A stretch of 64,000 nt of DNA from Arthrobacter sp. QXT-31 (GCF_001969265.1 NZ_CP019304.1:3100001-3164000); one strand, 5' to 3'; numbered from the stretch's first letter, positions 37,248 to 46,314 are shown. A program made the numbers and translations. The notes: a model not told the origin generated them from the letters alone.

Positions 37248-39644
37248 CTAGACCGCGTTCCGCGCCGGCGCACCAGCCCTGGAATCCTCCGGCGCGGCCG
37301 AGTCCCGGGCATCCTTCAGCAGGACATCGATCAGCGTGACGGCGGCATCCTTGTCCAGAGGGTTGTTCTTGTTGCCGCACTTCGGCGACTGGACGCAGGA
37401 GGGGCAACCTGATTCGCACTCACAGGCTTCGATCGCGTCCCTCGTGGCCGTGAGCCATGCCTTGGCTTTTTCGAAGCCGCGTTCGGCAAATCCGGCACCG
37501 CCGGCGTGCCCGTCGTACACGAAAATCGTCGGCACACCGGTATCGGCATGGAGCGCGGTCGAAACCCCGCCGATGTCCCAGCGGTCGCTTGAGGCCACGA
37601 GCGGGAGCAGGCCGATGGCCGCGTGCTCGGCAGCGTGGAGGGCGCCGGGGAACTGCGCTTCGATAAGTCCTGCACCTGTGAGCGACCGGTTCTCCACCTC
37701 AAACCACACCGCCTTCGTAAACAGGTCCCTGGCTCCGAGGTCCAGGGGTTCCTCGCCCAGGACTTCATTGGAAATCAGGGCCTTCCGCTGAAAGGAGATC
37801 ACTTGCGTTGTGACCTTGACGTCGCCGAAGTGCACGGCAACGTCTCCCCACTGCGCCGTCCGCTGGGTCTCGAGGACCTCGATCTGCGTGATATCCCGCG
37901 CCGTCGTGTAGTAGTCGGGGTTGGCCCGGCGCACCACCACGCAGTGGTCATCCTCATTCAGGTCCTCCACCACGTAGCTGTCACCCTGATGGACGTACAC
38001 GGCTCCGGTGTGGGCCTGGTAGTGGGTCTGCGGCGAATCCATCGTCCCCAGCAGGGAACCGGTGTCGGCGTCCACGATGCTCACCGGTCCGCCACCGTCG
38101 GCGCGGAGATTCACCATGGCCGCCGCGCTCTGGGGATGGGTCCAGAACCAGCCGGCAGGGCGCCGCCGCAGGTAGCCCTGGGCCACCAGCTGGCCGAGGA
38201 GTTTCTCCGCAGTGGTACCGAACAGCGGCAGCTCCGCCACGCCCAGCGGGAGTTCAGCGGCCGCGGCACAGAGGTGCGGGCCCAGGACATAGGGATTCGA
38301 CGGGTCAAACACCGTCGCCTCGACCGACACGTCGAAGATGGCTTCAGGATGGTTGACCAGGTAAGTGTCCAAGGGATCGTCGCTGGCCACGAAGGCGGCA
38401 ATGGCATCCTGTCCGGCGCGGCCCGCGCGGCCGATCTGCTGGAAGAGGGACGCCCTGGTGCCGGGCCAGCCCGCCACCAGCACCGCGTCCAGCCCCGAGA
38501 CGTCGATGCCCAGTTCGAGCGCTGAAGTACTGGAAATGCCGAGGAGCTCTCCGGTCCGCAGCGCTCTTTCCAGGGCACGGCGTTCCTCCGGGAGGTAGCC
38601 GGAGCGGTAGGCCGCCACGCGCTGCGGCAGGCTGGGGTCGACTTCGTCCAGGAGTCGCTTCGTGATGGAGGAGATGGTTTCTGCGCCGCGCCTGGATTTG
38701 ATGAACGCGATGGTCCGGATCCGTGAGGAGACAAGGTTCGCGAGAAGGTCGGCAGTCTCGGCCACCGCGGTCCTGCGTTCCTTGGCTCCGTTTTCGCCGC
38801 GTACCTCGGTGAGCGCAGGTTCCCAGAACGCCACCGTCGTGGACCCGTGCGGGGAGGAATCTTCCGAGACTCCCCGGACCGGTGCGCCAATCAGCCGGCC
38901 AAAGGACTTCTCGGGCTCGGAAGCAGTGGCGGACGCCGCGATAAATACTGGCCCGGCGGAGCTGCCATCGGCCGCATAGTAGGCACAGATGCGCCGCAGC
39001 CGGCGCATCAGGTTGGCCACATGGGAGCCGAAGACGCCACGGTAGCTGTGCGCCTCGTCCACGATCACGTAGCGCAGGCGCCGGAAGAACCCGGCCCACC
39101 AGGCATGGTTCGGCAGGATGCCGAAGTGCAGCATGTCAGGGTTGGCCAGAATGAAGTTTGCGTGGTCGCGGATCCAGCGGCGGGACGCCTGGTCGGTATC
39201 GCCGTCGTAGGTTTCCGCGCGGACGGTCGGCAGGTTCAGGGAGCGGATCGCCGAGAGCTGGTCCGCCGCCAAGGCCTTGGTGGGGGACAGATACAGTGTC
39301 ACCGCGCCGTCGTCGTGGATTTTTCCGGGCTCGGACAGGACGCGTAGCTCCGAACGGTGAATCGCATCCAGCGCCGGCAGCTGGTAGGCCAGGGACTTCC
39401 CCGACGCCGTGCCGGTGGCGATCACCACGTGCCCGCCGCCGTGGGCGATGTCAGCTGCCCGGATCTGGTGCCGGTAGGGCTGGTGGATGCCGAGCTTGCC
39501 GTAGGCGGCGACCAGGTCCGGGTGGGCCCAGGCCGGCCACTGTTCGTGCACGGCGTTGCGCGCCGGGATGGTCCGCACATGCCGGAGCTGCTCCGGGTCC
39601 GGGCCACGGCCCAGCAACGGAATCAGCGAGTCATGGGGGTTCAC
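37248..39644 (-). CDS. DEAH-type helicase of the helicase/secretion neighbourhood
   Basis: The 798-residue superfamily-2 helicase has Walker A ATGTASGKSLAYQLPA, the DEAH box VIVDEAHSYRGVFG, motif III SATASEPE, and motif VI QIGRAGRAGQ. The C-terminus has a cysteine cluster (CECESGCPSCVQSPKCGN) of the DUF1998 type, likely a metal site. This matches the Rv3649-type helicase conserved next to the Tad genes across actinobacteria. It is convergent with the Tad operon. Its link to secretion is unexplained; a DNA-repair role is more likely. Confidence 0.92.
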   Translation of the reverse strand: MNPHDSLIPLLGRGPDPEQLRHVRTIPARNAVHEQWPAWAHPDLVAAYGKLGIHQPYRHQIRAADIAHGGGHVVIATGTASGKSLAYQLPALDAIHRSELRVLSEPGKIHDDGAVTLYLSPTKALAADQLSAIRSLNLPTVRAETYDGDTDQASRRWIRDHANFILANPDMLHFGILPNHAWWAGFFRRLRYVIVDEAHSYRGVFGSHVANLMRRLRRICAYYAADGSSAGPVFIAASATASEPEKSFGRLIGAPVRGVSEDSSPHGSTTVAFWEPALTEVRGENGAKERRTAVAETADLLANLVSSRIRTIAFIKSRRGAETISSITKRLLDEVDPSLPQRVAAYRSGYLPEERRALERALRTGELLGISSTSALELGIDVSGLDAVLVAGWPGTRASLFQQIGRAGRAGQDAIAAFVASDDPLDTYLVNHPEAIFDVSVEATVFDPSNPYVLGPHLCAAAAELPLGVAELPLFGTTAEKLLGQLVAQGYLRRRPAGWFWTHPQSAAAMVNLRADGGGPVSIVDADTGSLLGTMDSPQTHYQAHTGAVYVHQGDSYVVEDLNEDDHCVVVRRANPDYYTTARDITQIEVLETQRTAQWGDVAVHFGDVKVTTQVISFQRKALISNEVLGEEPLDLGARDLFTKAVWFEVENRSLTGAGLIEAQFPGALHAAEHAAIGLLPLVASSDRWDIGGVSTALHADTGVPTIFVYDGHAGGAGFAERGFEKAKAWLTATRDAIEACECESGCPSCVQSPKCGNKNNPLDKDAAVTLIDVLLKDARDSAAPEDSRAGAPARNAV

Positions 39645-39690
39645 CCCAATATTCTTTCATCCGGACAAAAATCGCCCGGCACTGAAAGGG

Positions 39691-40383
39691 TCAGACCACG
39701 GAGAGGTCCGCGCCCTCATCGGAGGCGGAGAGCATCAGCACATGGCACACCGAGGACCAGCCGAGATGTGAATACAGCTTCTGTCCGTCCAGGGAGGCCA
39801 GCAGGAGGCCGTCTTCCACATCGTGGGAAAACGCCTGCGCCGCCAGCGCCTTCATGATGAAGCTCCCCAGGCCCCGGCGCTGGAAGGCGGGTTCGGTCAC
39901 GATCTTGTCGAACACCGCAGTGCCATTAATGACGGTCACGCGGCCGCTCACTGCCAGCGTCTCGCCCGAGCGTACTTCGGCGAAGTGGACACCGTCGGAC
40001 TCCCACGTCTTCAGGGACAGTTCGTCGTCGGAGAGCCACGGGTCTTCCGCGTCCTGGGTTTCCATGTCCACGACCATCATGGCCTGGGAGGCTGACGTGG
40101 TGTTGAGGTTGTGTTGCTCGGCCAAGAGCTTGTACCGGGCCACGTCATTGGTCAGGATGGTCAGGATCCGTTTGGGGGCCTCGGCCGTCTTGGCCGCCAG
40201 GTCCGCGAACTCGGCATCTGTCGGATCGGATGCGAAGTATTCCCAGTCCCCGGTTGTGTCAGCACGCAGGGCGGCGGGGAACCGTCCCTCGGTTCGCGTT
40301 TCATAGCCCCGGCAACCAGCCCAACCGGCTACCCAGACTTCAAGCAGATGAGTGATGTCTCCAACCATGGCTTCTGGCGTCAT
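39691..40383 (-). CDS. GNAT-family N-acetyltransferase
   Basis: This 230-residue protein has a C-terminal GNAT fold with VTEPAFQRRGLGSFIMKALA, the acetyl-CoA-binding loop (QRRGLG), and the terminal YSHLGWSS block. The N-terminal half has no recognised domain. The start at 40383 is chosen because TACCCT lies 6 bases upstream with no Shine-Dalgarno sequence (leaderless); starts at 40410 and 40368 are possible. It is divergent from trhO. The acceptor substrate is unknown. Confidence 0.8.
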   Translation of the reverse strand: MTPEAMVGDITHLLEVWVAGWAGCRGYETRTEGRFPAALRADTTGDWEYFASDPTDAEFADLAAKTAEAPKRILTILTNDVARYKLLAEQHNLNTTSASQAMMVVDMETQDAEDPWLSDDELSLKTWESDGVHFAEVRSGETLAVSGRVTVINGTAVFDKIVTEPAFQRRGLGSFIMKALAAQAFSHDVEDGLLLASLDGQKLYSHLGWSSVCHVLMLSASDEGADLSVV

Positions 40384-40507
40384 GTGACGAGGGTATTCCA
40401 GCGCTGTCATAAGCAACAGGGCTTTGGCGCTTGCTTATGCAATTGTGATAGGGAGCTCTTCCACGGCCCGAATCCTGCCCCAGCGGCCAGCAAGTACCCT
40501 TAAATAC

Positions 40508-41401
40508 GTGGCTTTGAACCGAATCGTGCTCTTTTACGGCTTTACTCCCATCGCAGACCCGGACGCTGTCCGGCTCTGGCAGCGCGCCCTCTGCGAAAAG
40601 CTCGGCCTGACCGGGCGCATCCTGATCTCCAAGGACGGCATCAACGCCACCGTCGGCGGGGAGATCGGGGCCGTCAAGCAGTACGTGAAAACAACCCGCG
40701 AATACAAAGGCTTCCGCGGCATCGACGTTAAGTGGTCCGACGGCGGGGCAGAGGACTTCCCCCGACTGAGCGTCAAGGTCCGCGATGAGATTGTTTCGTT
40801 CGGCGCTCCCGGCGAGCTGAAGGTGGATGAGAACGGCGTCGTGGGCGGCGGGACGCATCTGTTGCCCGAGGAACTCCACGAACTCGTCGACGCCAAAAAG
40901 GCCAGCGGCCAGGACGTCGTCTTCTTTGACGGCCGCAACGCGTTCGAGGCCCAGATCGGCAAGTTCAAGGACGCGGTGGTCCCGGACGTGGCCACCACGC
41001 ACGACTTCATCACGGAACTCGACTCCGGCAAATATGACCACCTCAAGGACCAGCCGGTGGTCACCTACTGCACTGGCGGCATCCGCTGCGAGGTGCTGTC
41101 CAGCCTCATGGTGAACCGTGGCTTCAAAGAGGTGTACCAGCTGGACGGCGGCATCGTCCGCTACGGGGAAAAGTTCAAGGACCAAGGGCTCTGGGAAGGG
41201 TCCCTGTACGTCTTCGACAAGCGCATGCACCTCGAATTCAGCGAGGACGCCAAAACCGTCGGCGAATGCGTCCGGTGCCAGGCACCCACGAGCAAGTTCG
41301 AGAACTGCTCGAACCCCAGCTGCCGCACGCTCACCCTGTACTGCGCCGGCTGCGCGGCCGCCCCCGAGACTCTCCGTTGCCCGGACGGCTGCGCCGCCTA
41401 A
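40508..41401 (+). CDS. trhO: tRNA uridine(34) hydroxylase, rhodanese-like
   Basis: The 297-residue protein matches TrhO (YceA/YbfQ-type), which hydroxylates U34 of some tRNAs. It has an N-terminal acylphosphatase-like part ([15 protein letters not shown]), a rhodanese domain with active Cys188 in [11 protein letters not shown], and a C-terminal cluster of eight cysteines likely to bind zinc. The GTG start has TACCCT 7 bases upstream and no ribosome-binding site, so it is probably leaderless; in-frame sequence upstream runs into the divergent promoter. Confidence 0.92.
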   Translation: MALNRIVLFYGFTPIADPDAVRLWQRALCEKLGLTGRILISKDGINATVGGEIGAVKQYVKTTREYKGFRGIDVKWSDGGAEDFPRLSVKVRDEIVSFGAPGELKVDENGVVGGGTHLLPEELHELVDAKKASGQDVVFFDGRNAFEAQIGKFKDAVVPDVATTHDFITELDSGKYDHLKDQPVVTYCTGGIRCEVLSSLMVNRGFKEVYQLDGGIVRYGEKFKDQGLWEGSLYVFDKRMHLEFSEDAKTVGECVRCQAPTSKFENCSNPSCRTLTLYCAGCAAAPETLRCPDGCAA

Positions 41402-41450
41402 GGGCCGTTGCCCAAGCACCGGAACGGCTCGCCCGGGGTAGCAACGTGCG

Positions 41451-42014
41451 TCATATCCGGCTGATCCGGTAGGCGAAATTGGCGTCCCTCCGCGCCTCGA
41501 CCGTTACCCGTAGCACGGAGTCCTCCGACAGGTGCACCACATTGACTCGGGACGTGCCGCAACGCAGGCTCAGATCCACCAGGGCGAAGTCGGAATCGCG
41601 AATGGTGAACGCCACCCGCCGCCCGCTGCGGCAGGCGAGGGTGAGAGAGTATGTGCCGGCCGGCAGCTGCTTGGTGGATTCGGTCTTGCTCCGGCCCCTG
41701 GAAACGCTGCCGTAGCTGGTGTGGAAAACCTGCCCCTCGGCGTCGGGCAGTACTTCCTTCGCCCATGCGGTGAGCTCCGGGCCGGATACCGGCATGTTCT
41801 CCAGCGGATCACGGGGCACCACGGGATCCGTTACCACAGGCGCCGCGGCTGGAAGCTCGCCGCGGCCGTCGTCATAGCTGTACTCACAGCCGCCCAGGGC
41901 GGGGGCAGCCAGCACGGAGAAGAGCACGACGGCGGCTGCCGGCGCCCGCAGCGAAAGCGTGCGTTGCGCCCGCCCGGAAAAACGATGCGCGGAGGCCATC
42001 CGCACCGTGGGCAT
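41451..42014 (-). CDS. Putative lipoprotein, first of two related genes
   Basis: A 187-residue exported protein with a signal peptide and lipobox LGGC (about residues 40-43). A single soluble domain follows with LPAGTYSLTLAC, a hydrophobic FTIRDSDFALVDLSLRC and a final FAYRISRI. The two cysteines may form a disulfide. It is clearly related to the protein encoded next to it upstream (LPAG-Y-LT-C pattern). No family was recognised. A start at 41999 is possible. Confidence 0.75.
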   Translation of the reverse strand: MPTVRMASAHRFSGRAQRTLSLRAPAAAVVLFSVLAAPALGGCEYSYDDGRGELPAAAPVVTDPVVPRDPLENMPVSGPELTAWAKEVLPDAEGQVFHTSYGSVSRGRSKTESTKQLPAGTYSLTLACRSGRRVAFTIRDSDFALVDLSLRCGTSRVNVVHLSEDSVLRVTVEARRDANFAYRISRI

Positions 42015-42067
42015 ACCCCGACTTTAAGCCCGCAGGGGGCGACGGTACAGATGGCAATTCGGCCGGT

Positions 42068-42523
42068 TTAGCGCGCGGGAACCAGGTGGTAGGCGTACAG
42101 GAGCGGCGCGTCCACGCTGGAGGCGCTGATCTCCATCCGCCCGGCCTTCGGTACAGCGATCTTCGCGGTTTCGCGGCTGCCGTTGCAGGCGGCTCCGGCC
42201 TCCGTCAGTTCCTCGCCGGCGAGCGTCACCGCGAAGAACGCCTTGCCCCCGCCGTCGCACGTGATGGTCAGTGTGTAGTCTCCAGCCGGAACGCTGGCCG
42301 CTGACTGGACGATCCTGTTCCGGTTGAGGATCTTGCCGGAATCCTGCAGCACGGCCTGGCTGTCGGAAGGCAGCGCAGTTGCCCGCCACTGTGGAACATC
42401 GGCATTTTCGATTGAAACCATGGGGGAGCAGGCAGTGGCTGCCAGCATTATGGCGGCGGCTGCCGCCGTGCCCAGGGTGCGGGAAATCAGGGCACGGGAA
42501 ACCAGGGGACAACGTTCAGCCAT
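42068..42523 (-). CDS. Putative lipoprotein, second of two related genes
   Basis: The 151-residue product has a signal peptide ending near LAATACS, a relaxed lipobox, then a soluble domain with VPAGDYTLTITC, AFFAVTLAGEEL, CNGSRE and a C-terminal YAYHLVPAR. Order and spacing match the neighbouring lipoprotein, so they are tandem paralogues. The start at 42523 is the first ATG giving a signal peptide; an upstream open stretch is antisense-like and not credible. Function is unknown. Confidence 0.75.
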   Translation of the reverse strand: MAERCPLVSRALISRTLGTAAAAAIMLAATACSPMVSIENADVPQWRATALPSDSQAVLQDSGKILNRNRIVQSAASVPAGDYTLTITCDGGGKAFFAVTLAGEELTEAGAACNGSRETAKIAVPKAGRMEISASSVDAPLLYAYHLVPAR

Positions 42524-42533
42524 GACCTCAAAC

Positions 42534-43121
42534 TTACCCGTTCGGGACGGTGCCGCTTTCCCTCCGGCCCTGCCTGCCCCGCTGCGAGACGACAAAAGAG
42601 ACAAGTCTGTCTGCCTCGGCCAGCACCTTGGCCATGCCTGCGGAAGCCGCCACCACACGCTCGCCCCGTGACTCCAGGGTGACGGGAAAGCCGGCGGCCC
42701 GTGCCGCGGCGCCCGGCGGCGCCGCCGTCTGCGGGGCTGCCTGCCCGGCGGCTTCACGGTCCGGATGTTGCGGTTCCGGGACCGCGCGCCTGGCGCTTTC
42801 CTCGGACAGGGTCAGGGCATCGATTTTGGCGCCGCCGATCTTGTCCAGCAGCTCGTAGTCCTCGTCGGTGCACAGATCGCTGGCGGCCAGATGCTTCAGC
42901 GCAACCAGCCCCACGATCGCCCTGCTGAAGTCGCGCTCCATGGCAAGGTCGATGGCCCACTGCGTCCGCTTCCACCACTGGTCCCGCCGGTCCGCCTGCC
43001 GCCGCTGCGCGAGCGTGCGCCAGGCGATCCAGCCGGCGATGACGGCGGCCAGCAGCGGGGCGAATGCCGCCGCGTAGGGCAGCCAATCCGAAGCGGCCGC
43101 CACTGCCTGGGTTCCGAACAT
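42534..43121 (-). CDS. Membrane-anchored protein of unknown function
   Basis: This 195-residue protein has one N-terminal membrane helix (about 10-33, LPYAAAFAPLLAAVIAGWI), a basic stretch (QRRQADRRDQWWKRTQWAID) and a cytoplasmic domain with LCTDEDYELLDKIGG. A disordered Ala/Pro stretch and a hydrophobic end follow. The start at 43121 gives the helix at the N-terminus; longer frames add a basic, non-conserved part. The YELLDK block looks conserved but the family was not recognised. It may share a transcript with the two lipoprotein genes. Confidence 0.72.
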   Translation of the reverse strand: MFGTQAVAAASDWLPYAAAFAPLLAAVIAGWIAWRTLAQRRQADRRDQWWKRTQWAIDLAMERDFSRAIVGLVALKHLAASDLCTDEDYELLDKIGGAKIDALTLSEESARRAVPEPQHPDREAAGQAAPQTAAPPGAAARAAGFPVTLESRGERVVAASAGMAKVLAEADRLVSFVVSQRGRQGRRESGTVPNG

Positions 43122-43246
43122 GGCCCAACTGTAACTTCCGGCGAGGACAATACTGAGGCGCCACCCGCGGCGGGGTTGCCATAGGGCGCGGGCACGGCAA
43201 CCGCCGGGGGACCGGCACTGGCGCGGCCGGGAAATAGACTTGCCCG

Positions 43247-44863
43247 GTGACTGAACCAACGCACTTCACCACCGGCAACACTCCCGACGCACCGCGCAGC
43301 GACCATCCCGACCTCCTGCAGGCGCTGGCCGCGGACCTCCGCGAGGTGGGCTACACCCTGGAAGGAGTCGCGGAACTGCTGGGGGAGTCGGCCAACGCTG
43401 CCCTGGACCGGGACCAGCTCATCCCCGCACTGATCGTGACTGAAGAGGCAGCCGCCAGTGAGCCGCGCACCGCGGCCCTGGCCGCCGTCGTGCGTTTCTG
43501 GCTGTTGGCCGTTCCGCAGGAAGCCGAAGTGCTCGACGCCGCGCTGCCGCGGACCCGTGCAGCCGGCCTGGCGGCACTTGGGCTGGCAAAAATAACGGGG
43601 ACCCAGGTGACCGCCGAAGCGGACCTGCGGCCCTACGGCTGGGACTCCGGCGACGGCGGTGTCGAGATCTGGGTGGCCAGCGACCTCGCCGCACACCAGC
43701 GGCCCGGGGTACTCCGGTACGACCACGTGCTGGGAATCGGGCAGGCGTCCACCACCCTCGTCCAGTCCACGATCCGGCGGCCTGCCGGCAGGGCGCTGGA
43801 CCTGGGCACCGGCTGCGGCATCCAGACCTTCCACCTTCTGCAGCATGCCGGCCACGTCACGGCCACGGACGTCTCGGCGCGCGCCCTCGCGTTCACCCGC
43901 TTCAACCTCCTGCTCAACGCCGACGCGCTGGCCATTGATCCTGCGCGGCCGGCAGAGCGCGTGAGCCTGCGGCTGGGATCGCTCCTGGAGCCTGTTGCCG
44001 GCGAGGCGTTCGACCTCGTGGTGTCCAATCCGCCGTTCGTCATCACCCCGCGCACCGCCGGCGAGGCCGCGGCTGACCAGTTCACCTACCGTGACGGCGG
44101 ACTGCCGGGGGACGACATCGTCGCGTCGCTCATCCGCTCGCTGCCCGATGTGCTCGCCCCGGGCGGAACAGCCCAGCTTCTGGGCAACTGGGAGATCCGG
44201 GAGGGCTCGGCCTGGGATGAACGGCCGCAGAGCTGGGCCGGCCCGGACACCGACGCGTGGTTCATCCAGCGCGAACAGGTGGGGCCGGAGCAGTACGCGG
44301 AGACCTGGCTGCAGGATTCCTCCGAAACCCGCGACCGCCGGCACTACCAGGATGCCTATGGCGCCTACCTGGCGGATTTTGCGTCGCGGAATGTCGAAGG
44401 GATCGGCTTCGGCATGGTGTTCCTGCGCCGGCCGGCCGCTGAACCGCGTATCCGCCGGTTCGAGGAGATCACCTACCCCATTGAACAGCCTGTCGGCCCG
44501 CATCTGGGTGCAGCGGTGGAACGGGCCGACTGGCTGGCCGAGCACGATGTTTCCGCCGCCCACCTGCTGGTGGCCGAGGACGTCACCGAGGAGCGGCACC
44601 AGCGCCCCGGCGCAGAGCATCCCGGTGTGATCCTGCTCCGCCAGGGCGCCGGGCTGCGCCGCACCAACCTGCTGAGCACCGAACTGGCCGGTTTTGTCTC
44701 TGCATGCGACGGCGAGCTGACCGCCGGGCAGATCATCGGCGCCCTTGAGGCGCTGCTGGGCGGGACGGAGGAGTTCGACGGCGACGCCTTCCGGCGCGGG
44801 CTGCTCGCCGAGGTGTCCAACCTGGTCCGCGACGGATTCCTGCTGCCCGCAGACCCGGCCTGA
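43247..44863 (+). CDS. Large SAM-dependent methyltransferase
   Basis: The 538-residue protein has a central Rossmann methyltransferase domain with ALDLGTGCGIQT (about 184-195) and the N6/N5-glutamine-type catalytic motif VVSNPPFVI, resembling HemK/PrmC enzymes. The flanking N- and C-terminal domains are specific to a large actinobacterial subgroup. A protein or nucleic-acid amide substrate is likely, but the target is unknown. The GTG start follows TAGACT by 6 bases without a ribosome-binding site, consistent with a leaderless mRNA. A strong hairpin follows the stop. Confidence 0.88.
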   Translation: MTEPTHFTTGNTPDAPRSDHPDLLQALAADLREVGYTLEGVAELLGESANAALDRDQLIPALIVTEEAAASEPRTAALAAVVRFWLLAVPQEAEVLDAALPRTRAAGLAALGLAKITGTQVTAEADLRPYGWDSGDGGVEIWVASDLAAHQRPGVLRYDHVLGIGQASTTLVQSTIRRPAGRALDLGTGCGIQTFHLLQHAGHVTATDVSARALAFTRFNLLLNADALAIDPARPAERVSLRLGSLLEPVAGEAFDLVVSNPPFVITPRTAGEAAADQFTYRDGGLPGDDIVASLIRSLPDVLAPGGTAQLLGNWEIREGSAWDERPQSWAGPDTDAWFIQREQVGPEQYAETWLQDSSETRDRRHYQDAYGAYLADFASRNVEGIGFGMVFLRRPAAEPRIRRFEEITYPIEQPVGPHLGAAVERADWLAEHDVSAAHLLVAEDVTEERHQRPGAEHPGVILLRQGAGLRRTNLLSTELAGFVSACDGELTAGQIIGALEALLGGTEEFDGDAFRRGLLAEVSNLVRDGFLLPADPA

Positions 44864-44866
44864 CCC

Positions 44867-44913
44867 GTCCGCAAACGCAAAGCGCGAACGCAAAGCGCGA
44901 ACCGAAGCGCGAA
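44867..44913 (+). repeat. 13-bp tandem repeats next to a long hairpin
   Basis: Three near-identical units of 13 bases (core AAGCGCGAAC) follow the methyltransferase stop codon and run into the left arm of the hairpin at 44905-44972. They look like duplications of the arm end. Confidence 0.7.
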
Positions 44914-44972
44914 CGGACAGTTGTGGCCCCAAATCCCTGCGGATCTGGGGCCACAACTGTCCGTTCGCGCTT
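44905..44972. repeat. Near-perfect hairpin, 32-bp arms
   Basis: Arms at 44905-44936 and 44941-44972 are inverted copies with a single mismatch and only four bases between them. No T tract follows. The element lies between convergent genes and may stop transcription by structure alone or belong to a family of mobile palindromes. Confidence 0.85.
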
Positions 44973-44991
44973 GACGGTGTCAGTTAAGGAG

Positions 44992-45306
44992 TCAGTTAAT
45001 GTGGGCGCGCTGCATTCCGGGAGCGGGCACGTCGATGGTGAAGCCGCACATGCAGCGGTAGGTCACGGCGTCGGCTGCGCCCACGGCCTTCATCGAGCGG
45101 ATCAGGCGCTGGCCATCCACCCTGATGGCCATTTCCAGGGAGAATTCCTGATCCAGCCGCTTCATGGGCCGCCGGCAGTGCCGCGGGGCGCCGGTGCCGG
45201 CCAGCAGCGAGTTGCGGGAGGCTGCGCCCGTTTCCAGGCTGGCGTCCGCCAAGTGGCCGGCGGGCTGGGATGCCGGCGTCAATATGTCTTCGTCGAGGGT
45301 AATCAT
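44992..45306 (-). CDS. Small protein with CxC motif
   Basis: A 104-residue protein of unknown function with a conserved-looking C-terminus (MKAVGAADAVTYRCMCGFTIDVP) containing a Cys-X-Cys pair. AAGGAAGA precedes the ATG at the right distance, so the frame is real. The opposite genes are convergent (methyltransferase) and divergent (ArsR-like regulator). The repeated TGCTTAC sites lie about 72 bases upstream, so it may be controlled by the divergent regulator. Confidence 0.72.
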   Translation of the reverse strand: MITLDEDILTPASQPAGHLADASLETGAASRNSLLAGTGAPRHCRRPMKRLDQEFSLEMAIRVDGQRLIRSMKAVGAADAVTYRCMCGFTIDVPAPGMQRAHIN

Positions 45307-45377
45307 GGTCTTCCTTTGGGCTTTTCACGGGGCTGCCATCGGTGGCCGCCCCGCCGCGAAACTGCTTGCGGGAGGTC

Positions 45378-45407
45378 TGCTTACGGAAGTAAGCAAAGCA
45401 TGCTTAC
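45378..45407. promoter_or_regulatory. Cluster of three TGCTTAC half-sites
   Basis: TGCTTAC (45378-45384), GTAAGCA (45389-45395) and TGCTTAC (45401-45407) form one palindrome with a 4-base spacer plus a second overlapping one centred on AAGCATGCTT. They lie between the CxC gene and the ArsR-like regulator, a natural operator position for that regulator. Confidence 0.6.
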
Positions 45408-45492
45408 TAATTCCGGGGCAAACCGGACGGCTGTGGCGGGCGGATATCAAGCACTTCTTTCAGAGCCCTGGCCGCCTGCGTAGACTGAAGAA

Positions 45493-46209
45493 ATGAGGAC
45501 TGACAGGCCGTCGCCGGAGCCGCCGCAAACCCCTGCGGCCGCGGTTGAAGCGGCTGCGCCGGAACCGGAATCCGCGGCTGCGGCGGGACCCGAACCTGCG
45601 GGTGCGCCGCGGCGCAGGAACCGGCAGGAAAAGAAGGTGGAAATCACCGATCCCAAAGCGATCCGCGCGCTGGCCCATGCCGCCCGGCTGGAGGTCATCT
45701 CCGAGCTGTACTCCACACAGTCCAGCCGGACAGCAACCGAACTCGCGCAGCAGACCGGGCTCACTCCCAGTGCCATGAGCTACCACCTCCGCGCGCTGCA
45801 GAAGTGGGGCATCGTCATCCCGGCCGAGGCGTCGGACGATGCCCGTGAACGCCGGTGGAAAGCGGCGGGCACGGACTTTGCGATCAACTCGGGTGGCGCT
45901 GTGGCCGGCCCGGACTTTGCCGTGATCGACATCGAACTTGATGCGTTCCGGCGCCGGGCCAGCGCCTACGCCCGCGCCCGGGACGAACATCGCCAGCGCG
46001 GCGGGGCGGAGGAGGCGCCGCCGGCTGTGCTGCTCGCCAGCAACCTCCTTTACCTCACGGCAGAACAGCGCGGCGAGCTGACGGAAAGGGTCTTTGAGCT
46101 GCTCCGGGGCTATGAACTGGAGGATCCCACCAGCATTCCGCCGGGTGCCGAGCGGATTGCCACCATGTGGTCCATGATTCCCGATGACCGCACACTGCCG
46201 GAGCCGTGA
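45493..46209 (+). CDS. ArsR-like winged-helix regulator
   Basis: This 238-residue protein has a disordered, Pro/Ala-rich N-terminus (1-45), then a winged-helix domain (IRALAHAARLEVISELY, TATELAQQTGLTPSAMSYHLRALQKWGIV) and a longer C-terminal domain seen in HTH_20-type regulators. No metal-binding cysteines are visible. TAGACT lies 6 bases before the ATG with no ribosome-binding site (leaderless). It probably binds the TGCTTAC sites upstream of itself and the divergent CxC gene. Confidence 0.88.
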   Translation: MRTDRPSPEPPQTPAAAVEAAAPEPESAAAAGPEPAGAPRRRNRQEKKVEITDPKAIRALAHAARLEVISELYSTQSSRTATELAQQTGLTPSAMSYHLRALQKWGIVIPAEASDDARERRWKAAGTDFAINSGGAVAGPDFAVIDIELDAFRRRASAYARARDEHRQRGGAEEAPPAVLLASNLLYLTAEQRGELTERVFELLRGYELEDPTSIPPGAERIATMWSMIPDDRTLPEP

Positions 46210-46314
46210 CGGGGGCCACCGTTTTCCACATGACAGCGCAGAATTCTGCAAAATATGGTGAACTAGGCCAATATGGGCTGATCTGCCCGAGCAATCTTTT
46301 TCTGTAGGAGCACT

